Shown here piece by piece: positions 53,562-63,522 of a stretch of DNA of 64,000 bases (positions are counted from its first letter, which is position 1; every line of letters starts with the position of its first letter). The stretch is from the NCBI GenBank assembly GCA_012184525.1, contig WOFQ01000010.1:248001-312000 (forward strand), written 5' to 3'. The position numbers and the translations under genes were made by a program. The DNA is from Xenoacremonium recifei. Its lineage: Eukaryota; Ascomycota; Sordariomycetes; Hypocreales; Nectriaceae. Below the pieces are notes generated by a model. The model did not search any database and was not told the origin of the DNA. It was given only the letters and a program-made list of their open reading frames with translations.

Positions 53562-56019
53562 ATGGAGCCATCTTTCTTTGTAAGTGCATCATTTACTTAT
53601 CAATCAAAGAGTTTGTGTTGATATGGACAGACCATAAATGCTTGCAATCGCTGCAGGAAGCGCAAAGCACGATGCGACACTGGTATGTTCATCGCCGAAC
53701 CTGTAACGTCATCTTGGTTGACATAGCCTTGAGGCATCCCGGCTTGCGGACCCTGTCAGAACTCAGGGTCGACATGCGAGTACACCGACCCTAGGACAAA
53801 GACTGCGTATCCTCGCGAATTCATCCATGTATTAGAGGATCAGCTGGCAAGTCTCGAGCGAGACCTTGCCAATGTCTCGCCGCCGGAGCAGGAAGAAGGC
53901 GTCACGGTAGAGCCCAGCCAGGATGAGCCCAAGATGGCTTCATCAGGATCGAGTGAGGATCAGGCGCATACCGACCTGATCCGCCTTGAAACTGGCGGCG
54001 ATGCTCACTTCCTCGGTATTTCCAGCGGTACGTTCTATATCCTACTTACCATCACCTAAATCTCATCGCTATCTACCAGGAATGCACATGGCTCGCGCCG
54101 TGCTAGAATCAGCCCAGCGCAACAATGCGAACTTCGAGTCGCGATCTCACCACGGCGACACTTCATCCTCTCCATCTCACACACTTCAGAATCGCCTCCC
54201 TCATAGGCCCTCGCAGACGGTCCTACCATCTCGGGAGACAGCGATGAATTTAATCGAGGTCTTCTTTAGCCAGTACCAAGTGCAGTATCCCATTCTTGTG
54301 GAAGAAGAGTTTACAAATCTCGTTTCGTCTTATTATCAGCGCGTCAGCTCGGGATCCTACGTTGAGGACTCCTGGACCAAATTCATGCTTAATATGACTT
54401 TCGCTAGTTCGCTCGTCTTCCTCTCGCAGGAGAACCGTGATGCGCTGGGTCTGGCGCAGGGGTTCAGCACCAGCGCAATGGCAGAGTTTAGCACTATTAT
54501 GCAGAGGAAAAGCGTTGGGACGTTGCAGTGCTTACTACTTCTTCTCCTTTACTCCGTTCTGAGTCCTTCATCGGCACCGATCTGGTACATCTCTGGCCTC
54601 TGCATGCGAATGTGCATTGATCTAGGCTTACACTCGGAACGAACCCTCTCGGTTTCTGGCCAAGGAGAGGCAACTCAAGATGAGATTGACACCAAAAGGA
54701 GGTTATTCTGGGTCACCTACACATTTGACAGGTCGCTCAGCATCATGCTTGGTCGCCCTTTTACTCTTGATGATGCCACCATCGACGTTAAGTTTCCCGA
54801 GAAGTCACTGCCAGCCCCGAAGCGTGCGCAGATCCTCCACTGGCTGAAGCTTCAGCGCCTACAGAGCGATATCGTCTCGCGACTCTACATGATCCGCGAT
54901 GACAAGAGCCGTCTTGACTCCGACTTGACGACCTGGATCGCCGAGATGACAAAACAGCTCGCGGCTTGGAACGACGAGGCACTCTCCCTTACAGAACCAA
55001 CCGGTCCCAACATTGATTGGTGGCGGTACTGGTATCAAAACGCCATGCTTATTCTGCATCGGCCATCGGCGACGACAAATATCTCCCGCTCTCAAGATCA
55101 GGAGTTTTTGACATGTTACGGCGCGGCCAAGAGCCTTATCCAGCTGTCCTTTATCAGAGTCAATCGCGGGCTGACAGACTTCACCTGGCTCGAACTACAC
55201 TACCAGGTCATGAGCGGCATTACGTTGCTCTTTCTCGTATGGAACAACCCGGATGCGCGGTCTCTAGCGACTGGGGAATGGATCACGTTCAAGAGTTGTC
55301 TGGCGCAGTGGGAATTTGTTCTAGGACGGCTGACCGAACGATGGGATCGCATGGCGAGACCGAGGGAAGTGTTGATCAAACTTGCTGATGCGACGATTGA
55401 GATTATTGAGAGGGGCATGATCAAGACGCCTGGCGGAACAGACGAGACGCAGCGCCTGAAGAAGGCAAAAGAGGAAGACAGACGACGGTCTATCATGGAG
55501 CAGCTCGGCTCACCGGGCATGTCCTCAGGATCGGGACAAGGTGCTGAGTATTCCAGATTGGAAAAGGTGGATGAGACATCCGAGAGTGGTCGTCACTTTT
55601 ACCAGCAATCACCGCGCTCTCAAACAGCTGGCCAGATGCAAGATCCAGCGTTGGAGCAATTTGAAGCCCCCGCAATGGCTTATCAACAGAGCCAGCATCA
55701 AATGCCGTGGCAGCAACAGCAGCAGCAGCAGCAGCAGCAGGCATTCGAAGGAGTCGATAGCCAGATGACGGCGGATGTCACCTCGATGCTAGCAGACGAG
55801 ATTTGGCCCAACCTCGGACCATATGACAACACAGGGGTCTTGGGCAGCTTTGGTTTGTTCGACTATTTCCCTATGTCGATGAACGCAGGAGCTGAGGACA
55901 TGGAAATGACTGGAGGGATTACGGCTGCGAGAAACGATGGAGTAATCACGGACAGTGTTCTCAACTTTCGAGATACGTGGGAGGATCATGGAGTCGGGCC
56001 GGAAGAGGGCAATTTGTAA
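53562..56019 (+). CDS. Zn2Cys6 transcription factor with polyglutamine tract
   Basis: Exons are 53562..53579, 53631..53682, 53734..54027 and 54080..56019 (767 aa). The first exon is only 18 nt (MEPSFF) and is the least certain part. The zinc cluster ACNRCRKRKARCDTG then IPACGPCQNSGSTC has the form Cys-x2-Cys-x6-Cys-x6-Cys-x2-Cys-x6-Cys and is split by an intron. A coiled-coil helix follows (FIHVLEDQLASLERDLANV), then the fungal regulator domain with GLHSERTLS, RRLFWVTYTFDRSLSIMLGRPF and a long helical remainder. The C-terminal third has a CAG-rich polyglutamine run (55711-55740) and acidic/aromatic stretches. It sits on the same strand as the sugar porter and may control it. Confidence 0.9.
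55711..55740 (+). repeat. CAG/CAA repeat encoding polyglutamine
   Basis: An in-frame run of about ten CAG codons, one of them CAA, inside the regulator's C-terminal region. Such repeats vary in length between strains. Confidence 0.85.
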
Positions 56020-56093
56020 ATTATCTAAAAGCAGTCAACACTCGCTGGCTTTCATATTCGTTACGAGAAGAGTATCATCATCATGAGGGTGGC

Positions 56094-57063
56094 TTAAACG
56101 GTTTGCCCCCGAGCAGCATTCGCCCTGACCTGTGACCACGCAAGCTTCGTGGACAGTACATTCCAGCAAGAGATGGAGAATCCATACACAATGTATCTAA
56201 AACGCAGAATTAGCAATGCTCGCCCAACGGGTTGACTCACAGGAGACTTGCATCGCAACCGTCCGATACGCTCCTATGCCCTGAATATAGCCGTTCCCAA
56301 TCTTGCACTCCGCGCTGCTGTCTCCATCCTTGCAATTCACATGGTCGCCCGCAACCCAGATATAAATGCCAGAGATCACCGGCGAAAGCATCATGAAGCC
56401 CAGCCATGTATTGAAAACGACGTGGGAGAGGGGCTTGTGCTGGGGCGCCGTCGGATTCGTCTCTGCGCGGTCTGCCGTCGCGACAACGGGACTGGGGGTT
56501 TTGAAGGGGCCCAAGATGGCAGAGATAACGTAGAATATAAAGAAGGTGCTGAGTTCGATGCAGCTGAGGACGCAGGCAAGCATACTAGATATGTCAGCTC
56601 TCAAGATGTGTCGAGGTGGGAGAGGCAGGATAGCTTACACTGGAGGCGGAAAGTCGTGGACGGGGACCTTGGTCGCTGCACAAAACGATATTATCATGCT
56701 GCCGATGTAGGGAATTGTCAAAGCCAACGTCGCGACGGAGCCGTCAAGAGCCAAACGCCAGCCATGGAGACGGACGTTGGGTTTCGCGTTCTCTTGTACC
56801 GTCTGGGACTCCCGCGTAGTCTGAGTTGTCCTCGTGTTGGTCTGAAGCGGAACGATGTTTTGCTCCCGGGTGCGAGTCTGAGTCTCTGTTTCGCCGTTTG
56901 TTTGCACTACGGGCGTCTCTGGCAGCGGCCATTTCGGCTCTGCACTCCTCGATCCTGTTGTCGTCTGAAATGGCGGCTCATAATATGGCTGGTCTGCGAA
57001 GCCGATGACGTCCGGATCCGAGTCAGAGTTGGACAATTTCGGCGGCGGCGTTGGCGATGACAT
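56094..57063 (-). CDS. Four-helix membrane protein of unknown function (3' splice uncertain)
   Basis: Exon 1 is complement(56639..57063) and exon 2 begins at 56584 after a 54-nt intron. The protein opens with an 80-residue Ser/Pro/Thr-rich cytosolic stretch. Helices follow: VATLALTIPYIGSMIISFC, MLACVLSCIELSTFFIFYV, FNTWLGFMMLSPVISGIYIWV, and a fourth around AYRTVAMQV. The last intron is ambiguous. It ends at 56197 with a good branch point (TGCTAAT) and TTTTAG. The best donor (GTGAGT at 56240) leads to a 294-aa product with a hydrophilic, unlikely tail ending at 56081. A poorer donor (GTCAAC at 56236, 40-nt intron) gives 291 aa ending SISCWNVL...GQTV at 56094. Reading through gives 270 aa. I prefer the second form because its tail looks like real membrane protein. 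Confidence 0.7.
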
Positions 57064-57382
57064 TTCTTGGTGCCGTTCTCTATCACTTGACGATGCTGGA
57101 CCAAGTTTCTCGTATGTTTAATGCAGGTTTCATCACGACAGCTAAACTGGGAGGGGTGCTCGAGACAATTATTTAACTGGTCAATACCTGCCGCTCGAAG
57201 TCAGCCTCACCGGTGTACAAGTAGGCAGAATGCTGCTAACGGTCAGGTTGCATTGATTTCTGGGAGGCTTCTTTCAGCTGCACTGCCCCCGCGCGGCAGG
57301 ATCCCTGGAGCTGGAGCTTGAAGGATGCCTGAGCAGACAGGGGTCTTCCAAGTTTACAGGCATTTCGTCATAAAATTGTCCA

Positions 57383-57430
57383 GTAGCCTTAGGACACCCT
57401 GAGCCGCTAGAGCAACACGTGGTCCAGTGT
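57383..57430 (+). repeat. Diverged direct repeat, copy 1
   Basis: A 48-bp block starting GTAGCCTTAGGACACC and ending CAACACGTGGTCCAGTGT. It matches the second copy at 58348-58396 at about 42 positions with small gaps, in the same orientation. Confidence 0.75.
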
Positions 57431-57509
57431 AAGGTACAGAAGACTATTTGACTAACTGTGCTAAAACCCGAAATTGACTACAAGTACAGGCATGGCTACA
57501 GGTAGGGCA

Positions 57510-57980
57510 GGCTCCTTAATGCCCTGAACGCTGGCCTAGTGCCCTGAACGCTGGCCTAATACCCTAATGTAGATAGCTGAGTCTGCTTAATTTGTATGCC
57601 TGAGCTGCTTCTGTAAGCTAAGTGACTTAACTAAGTATACTGTGTTGGAGTTCGAGGACCGCACACATACACACAACCGCAAAGACAACCAGCTGTCTTA
57701 TAAGGAAGGCCCCCGAATAAAATGCTGTAAATGCCGTAAATGCTACGCCTTTCAATGCGGCGTTAACATGCAAGGGACTTAAATCTTAGCCGTAATTCAG
57801 TTTGATCAAATGATCGGAAAATACAGTGCCCAACCTGGGCTGAAAATGCGAAAATTCATAGGGGATTAAGATTGATTCTTTTCCGAGAGCGACACGGCAG
57901 AAGCAGCTCAGGCATGCCAATTAAGCAGACTCAGGTATCTATTAGGGCACTAAGGCAGCCTTCAGGGCGCTAATGAGCCC
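57510..57980. mobile_element. Foldback (MITE-like) element with ~80-100 bp inverted arms
   Basis: The left arm (57510-57613) and the reverse complement of the right arm (57898-57980) align closely. The inner 50 bp match at about 45 positions (CTGAGTCTGCTTAATT and ATGCCTGAGCTGCTTCTG are shared), and the outer 34 bp at about 28. The left arm has an extra 20-bp duplication. The 284-bp centre carries no coding sequence. This is the shape of a non-autonomous inverted-repeat transposon. I could not identify a target-site duplication with confidence, and the family is unknown to me. Confidence 0.7.
57521..57558 (+). repeat. 20-bp tandem duplication in left arm
   Basis: Two copies of GCCCTGAACGCTGGCCTA at 57521-57538 and 57541-57558. 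Only one copy corresponds to the right arm. Confidence 0.85.
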
Positions 57981-58347
57981 CCGGCCGTGACTATATACGC
58001 AGCTTGGAGAGTATTGAGCTTCTCATTCATAGCTCTGACCTCCCTGATGAGCTCCTGCATCGCATCATGCAGCGGTGCAATCGCCTCTTCTAATTTCTTC
58101 ACAGAAATATAGACGTCCTCCATCGCTGTCGATATTTTAATTAACAATTATGTAGTGGTAATTGTGTTTCCTGAATGAGAATATAGACACTAATACTAGA
58201 TGATGAAATTTTGCGTACCTGGTCTGTTGTTGATGTGGCTGGAGGAACTCCAAAGAACATTCAGAATGTTGACTGGGGAGGAAAAGAGGCGTGGAGATCC
58301 AGAGCAGGAGAACCCAATATATATGTAGAAGGTGCCTCAGGTACGTA

Positions 58348-58396
58348 GTAGCCTTAAGGACACCTTGTGCCGCAAAACCAACACGTGGTCCAGTGT
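58348..58396 (+). repeat. Diverged direct repeat, copy 2
   Basis: This is the partner of 57383-57430. Both end in CAACACGTGGTCCAGTGT, and together they flank the foldback element about 960 bp apart. Confidence 0.75.
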
Positions 58397-58520
58397 GTAA
58401 GTCCATTCTGCAATCTGTCATCTACAACTCCAGCGATATCTACATAAATTGCAACATTGTCCGTTGTCGTTATAAAGCACTCTACTCGAAGTCCAATCCA
58501 AGCTTCTGTCAAACCCCACC

Positions 58521-60932
58521 TCATTCATAGGCTCGAACCTCGAAAATGCCTCCCAATACATTCTCGTTCCCATTCAGCTCCAAAATCTCGACACCAATCT
58601 TGGTCACCGAGGGCCCAGACTCAATATGGGCCTCCCGTCTTGAGTGGTGATTATCATCCTCCATGAACAGCTCCTTCTCGACACCCTCACGCGACAGATC
58701 CAGCACTCGCCATTTCTTCACGCAGAACGGAATGTCCCGTTCGGGGTGTCCTCGCAGTACCGATTCGAGCGCGTGATCGTAGTCCGTGTCGAAGTGCACC
58801 ACCAGCTTCCGCAAGCTCACCGGTCCGTCCCACGAGATGGTCAGCATCTTTCGAGACCCGTTATTGGGAATCCAGCAGTTGGTTCGCTTCGTCGGCCGCG
58901 GCACTCCATTGCGAATATTCTCGACAGCCCAGGCTTTCACTGGAGGATCGACGGTTAGGGCAAGGTTGTGGCCCATCGGCCGGCGCACGGGAGTCCAGCG
59001 CTCGAAAGTATCGACGCCGACGTCTTCTTCCGTCTCTTGGGTGCATTCATGCTCAACCGTCATCAAAGCCGATACTCGCTTCTGGGTAGTAGCCATGGCG
59101 ACCGACTCGTTCTGCAAGAAGCACAGGAATACATATTGCGTCTGGGGGTTCTCGACCGAGAACTCAATAGACAGATCATTGGAACCGGGCTTGAGATCGA
59201 ACTTGGTCTCGGCCAGGATGATTTCGGGGGTATAGTTGTAAGGCTTCTGTGAGCCGCGGAGTTGAACCGTCAAAGTCGTTTCCTCGACCGCAAGTGCAGT
59301 TACCAAGAACTTTGGCACTGGTCCAGCTTCCAGAGGAAGCATCTGAGCAAGACTTCGAACCAAAACCTTAGGCGGACCATCAGCCGGTAGCTGAGAGAGC
59401 TCGAAGGTAGGAGATCCTTGGATGGACATAGCTTTGCGGACCATATCCTCGGGGTCCTCGAGCTTGTATCCGGGAATGAATTGACCAAATCGCATGAGTT
59501 CTGTCTGGAAGTTCTTCATCGTCTTCTTCTCTAGAAGCTGAATAGGATCGATAGCAAGCTTCTTGCACATGGCAGCGGCAACTCCAAGAGCGTTGGAGTT
59601 GGAACCACATGTTGCCATGACGCGGGTCGAAGCAAAGGCAACGTGAGACGCCGAGATGATTCGGCCGCCGTACAGTAAGTTGGGCACTTCGGCGCAGATA
59701 AAAGATGAGAATGGGATCTGGTAAACGCCTGAGGATTGTTAGGGCAAGAACTCTTGAAAGAGTATCGAAGTCGATTACGTACCCTTGGAATGGAGCTGAG
59801 TGCAACCATCGACCTCAGAGAAGACACCATCTGCGGGATGAAGGTCGAGTGACCAACCGCCATGTGACACTGCATCTGAGTGGAAGCGTTGCTCAACTAC
59901 ATCCTGCTGCACCATGATCGTAGGACCGACTACTCTGAATCAATAACCTATACCCCTGACGACGGGATGGAATGACTTACTAAATCGACGAGACTCTCGC
60001 TTGCCCGGGATCGTACCAACCCATTCAAGGGTCAGATTCTCAGCCTCAGGAAAGCGCCCCGAGTTCTTCAAATAGTCCCAAACGCCATACACGACTTTCC
60101 ACAGCTCCCACTTGATCTCCTCAGTATCATGAACAGTGTCCAGACGACCGCCATACTCAATCCACCACAGGTTGGCACCCATTTCTCGAGTACTAAAGCT
60201 CTTGAATCGAGGGATGTGAGACTCTAGGTCTTTCAGAGCGTATGACGGCGCTTCAAATTTGACGGGCCTGCCAACATCTTTGGTGTAGAAATAGATAGAG
60301 TGTCCCAGGAGATGCCCGTACTCTGATGAAGGGGCAAACTTCTCGCCGAACTCGTCTCGCTGCTCAGCCCCGACACGGAACGGCGCACCCGCGAGGAATG
60401 AAAGTGCTCCATCACCGGTGCAGTCGATGAATAGCGGCGCCTTGACGTTGAACATGAGCGAAGCTTGTGAGTTGAAGGCCGTGATGCTGGAAATCCTGTC
60501 ACCCTCCTTGTCACAACCCACCATGACGGTGTTGAGGAAGAGTTGAATATTCTTCTCCTTCTTCACCATGTCTAACATCACCGTATCCAAGATAACTGGA
60601 TTCCCCTCGGGGTTGCGATGCAGGTTCTCCAGCAAGATCTCGTCCACCAGACCACCCTCTCTCGAGTATCGGTTGTTGTTGAACATGTGGGAGGTCGCCC
60701 CGAGAATCCAGAGCCGTACCTCGCTGCTTCCATTGCCTCCGAGAACAGGGCGGTCCTGGATGAGTGTGACTTGGAGGCCTTGTCGAGCAGCCGTAATAGC
60801 GGCAATGGTGCCCGAGAAACCACCACCACAGACACAGAGGTCGACTTCGATGTTGCGAGCCTGGAACTGCCGGGAAGCAGTGGCCGGTTCACGGCGCAAC
60901 ACCGGGTCATGGATAATCCGAGCAGGAGCCAT
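58521..60932 (-). CDS. FAD-dependent oxidoreductase (FAD_oxidored family)
   Basis: Exons are complement(59981..60932, 59783..59932, 58521..59728), giving 769 aa. The N-terminal half is a FAD-binding domain: VDLCVCGGGFSGTIAAITAARQG (dinucleotide motif, about 30-52), LGGNGSSEVRLW, and LFIDCTGDGALSFLAGAPFR near 190. It fits the FAD-dependent oxidoreductase family of bacterial and fungal catabolic enzymes, a group with few characterised members. The C-terminal 300 residues are a beta-rich region (for example KFDLKPGSNDLSIEFSVENP, KMLTISWDGPVSLRKLVVHF) that looks like a carbohydrate-binding or jelly-roll-like module. No signal peptide is seen. A TATA-like run lies about 85 bp upstream (61014-61021). 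It is divergent from the next Zn2Cys6 regulator. Confidence 0.88.
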
Positions 60933-61539
60933 GATGCTGACTATGATACGATCTTGGACTCTAGGGTTCTAGTTGAGGCTCTGGAGAGATAGAGACGGTG
61001 ATTTCAGGCGATCATATATATCGTCTCAGAGGCGAAATGGCTACAGAAGGCGGGAGCTCCATGACCGCCGTATCTCCCAGCGGAGTCAACGGAACCCATG
61101 GCGGCGAACATTTGTCAATCAACCTGCCGAATCACTGAAGCTGATCTGGTGAGGCTATCAAGACGGAACACCCGCAATATCTCAAAGCGGCCAAGCTACA
61201 AGCCCATCGGCGGTTCCGTCTTGGCCGTATAAGCCGCGGAATGGAGACGCAGCAGAGACCCGGTTTGCCAAGCTTTCAGAGGTCAGCAGGCCATGAAGAG
61301 ACGGGGACTGGCACTGTAGCTTTGCGGGGAATAGCTCGGGTTGGTTGGTGAAGCTGGAGAAGGCCTCGGGCTGGCTAGTTCCAGTGGAGTAACGATCATC
61401 ACGAGCTTCCCCAACTCAGTTCTGACATCACGGACGCTCAATCTCGAACCAAGTGCCCTGTTCGCTGTTATCGTAAGCGAAGGGCTGTTGAAAGCTTCAG
61501 CATGTCGTGAAATGAGAGCTAGGATACGGGCGTCCCGGC
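60933..61539. promoter_or_regulatory. Divergent promoter of FAD oxidoreductase and regulator
   Basis: A 607-bp shared promoter. ATATATAT at 61014-61021 is a TATA candidate for the oxidoreductase. CGG triplets are present, but I see no clear repeated motif. Confidence 0.45.
61014..61021 (-). promoter_or_regulatory. TATA-like box upstream of FAD oxidoreductase
   Basis: ATATATAT lies about 82-90 bp upstream of the start codon at 60932, on the strand of the oxidoreductase. Confidence 0.4.
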
Positions 61540-63522
61540 ATGGCTTCAGCAGCTACTCAACCGCAACCTCTCTCCGGCCAGCCACGCCGAGGAGAGGTCC
61601 CTCTGAGGATCTCTCAAGTGTTCTCTGCATGCTCCTTCTGCAAAGCCAGAAAGATCAAGGTAGCTTTTGCTCCATTACGCCCAATGCGGGATCATCAGCT
61701 TACATCTTCCCAGTGTGATGGAGTTACCCCTGTATGCGGCGGATGCACTCGCTTCGGTCGTGGCTCAACCTGTTCTCTCAACTCCAAGTCGACGTATGGA
61801 CGTGACTATCCGACATATCTCAGAAACAAAATACAGAGGCTCCAGACCGAGCTGCAACGCCGTCGCGAGGATTCACCTCATGCCTCGCAATCCGGCCAGC
61901 CCCCTATTGAGGACCACACTCAGCAACCTTCCATGATAGACAACCTGATAGCCGATATTGGTGCTCTCCCTATTCTCGCATCATCTTATGCCTCGACATT
62001 TGACGGCCCATCACTATCTACAGTCGTCCTTACCGCCGCCAGCAAAAGCCCCCTTTCCTCTCTCGCCGCCGCAGATCCAACAGCCAGCCCCCAGGCATAT
62101 CTCCCCAAACATAGCACAGCTCTCAAGCTGGCCCAACATTACATCACGAACATCTACCCTCGTCTGCCGTTCTTCTCCGTTCAAGGATTCTGGGCGCAGT
62201 TCAACCATGTCTTTTCAACGCCTGCGATGCCGCTGGCGGCGGCCGAGACACCATCATCCTATGATGCCGTTGCCGGAATAATCCCCGATGACATGGATAT
62301 GAACAGAACCATTCTCAACGAGGGCTGCAGTTTCTTCACCGTGCTGCTTGTCCTTGCGATTTCTACATCGAGTCTATCCAGGAGCACAGACAGCATGATC
62401 TCCGACCAGGCTCAGCGCTTGTTTCAGGCGGCTCTCGTATTTCGAGAATCAGCTATCATGCCAAATACTATTGGAGGAGTTCAGTCTCTCTTGTTCCTCA
62501 TTCAGTTCGCAACTTTGAACCCATCAATATTGGACTCATGGTATCTCATCGGGGTTGGTATGAGAAACTGTGTTGATCTGGGACTTCACCAAGACCCATC
62601 TGAACAGATCAGTCCGAGTCTTCTGGAGACGCGTCGAAGACTATGGTGGAGTATGTACTCTTTCGATCGATCCATGAGCCTTGGGTGCGGTCGCCCGACT
62701 GAGATTGCCGACGCCGTGATCACTTCAAAGCTACCGACATTCAAGATCGAGTCAAATGCGACTGAGGTGCAGGTTGAGGGATACCTACAGCGATATCGAG
62801 CACTGCAATTGCAGTCTCAGATGTACGATCGCCTGAAGAGCAAGCCCGGTGTCAACGAGAATCCTGGCGATATTATTAAAGATCTTCGATCAAAGCTCTC
62901 GTCTTGGAGGGGGTCCAACTCACCCCTGCACAGCCAAACGCTCGTAGAGAGTGAGTGGCTGATGGGGAAAATCTTACTCTTGCGGCCGTGTCGACTGATC
63001 CCAGAGCGTACACATGATGAACTAGCCGAACTTTGGGAGTCAGCCGTAGGATTTGCCGCACTTTATCGACAACTGGTCGAGTCAAACGGGATTTTCTACG
63101 TCCAAATCGCTTCGGAGAAAGTATATTGGACGGGATTAGCAATGCTCTACAGCTACTGGAAGCTCCGCGAGCCAGCCTCTCCTAGCTACAACGCCTTAAA
63201 CATTCGTCCTGTTGATCTCTGGATGGCTGTACAGAACGTGACATACATCCTGCGGACTCTCAGCGAGCGGTGGGAGGAGGGCAAAACGCTAGCCCGAGAC
63301 TTTGAGGCGACAAGTGGGCGAGTGGTTGCGCTTATGGAGGCGTCTGCCGATGGAGCAAACTTGGCGGCAGAACTGCCGGCTGAGGTAGTTAACTTTTGTG
63401 ATTATGCAAGCTTAACAAGCATACGAGCGGCGGCTGCTGCAGGAGGACAGGGTTGGGGGCTTGGGATGGCGAATGCCGATGATGAGTTGCAAGGATTGAT
63501 ATCTGAGATGATCACGGGATGA
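61540..63522 (+). CDS. Zn2Cys6 transcription factor with frame-preserving intron in its zinc cluster
   Basis: Exons are 61540..61659 and 61714..63522 (642 aa), with a 54-nt intron at 61660-61713 (GTAGCT...CCCAG). The spliced cluster is Cys31-x2-Cys34-x6-Cys41-x6-Cys48-x2-Cys51-x7-Cys59. The intron lies right before Cys41. It is a multiple of three and has no stop, so a retained form would encode 18 extra residues between the second and third cysteines, probably abolishing DNA binding. A coiled coil follows (RNKIQRLQTELQRRREDS), then the fungal regulator domain (RNCVDLGLHQDPSEQ, TRRRLWWSMYSFDRSMSLGCGRPTEI). It is divergent from the FAD oxidoreductase, its likely target. Confidence 0.92.
   Translation: MASAATQPQPLSGQPRRGEVPLRISQVFSACSFCKARKIKVAFAPLRPMRDHQLTSSQCDGVTPVCGGCTRFGRGSTCSLNSKSTYGRDYPTYLRNKIQRLQTELQRRREDSPHASQSGQPPIEDHTQQPSMIDNLIADIGALPILASSYASTFDGPSLSTVVLTAASKSPLSSLAAADPTASPQAYLPKHSTALKLAQHYITNIYPRLPFFSVQGFWAQFNHVFSTPAMPLAAAETPSSYDAVAGIIPDDMDMNRTILNEGCSFFTVLLVLAISTSSLSRSTDSMISDQAQRLFQAALVFRESAIMPNTIGGVQSLLFLIQFATLNPSILDSWYLIGVGMRNCVDLGLHQDPSEQISPSLLETRRRLWWSMYSFDRSMSLGCGRPTEIADAVITSKLPTFKIESNATEVQVEGYLQRYRALQLQSQMYDRLKSKPGVNENPGDIIKDLRSKLSSWRGSNSPLHSQTLVESEWLMGKILLLRPCRLIPERTHDELAELWESAVGFAALYRQLVESNGIFYVQIASEKVYWTGLAMLYSYWKLREPASPSYNALNIRPVDLWMAVQNVTYILRTLSERWEEGKTLARDFEATSGRVVALMEASADGANLAAELPAEVVNFCDYASLTSIRAAAAAGGQGWGLGMANADDELQGLISEMITG

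Larger units (their letters stand above)
57064..58520. other. Intergenic region holding a foldback element and diverged direct repeats
   Basis: No supported gene. The region contains the repeat structures listed separately. A short minus-strand frame at 57962-58147 (MEDVYISVKKLEEAIAPL and onward) could encode a coiled-coil peptide, but it overlaps the element edge and has no known match that I can name. Confidence 0.6.

Noticed and set aside
61660..61713. Reading the last regulator as a single uninterrupted frame
   Set aside because: The unspliced frame breaks the zinc cluster, and the stretch has a donor and acceptor. The spliced form restores a canonical Cys spacing.
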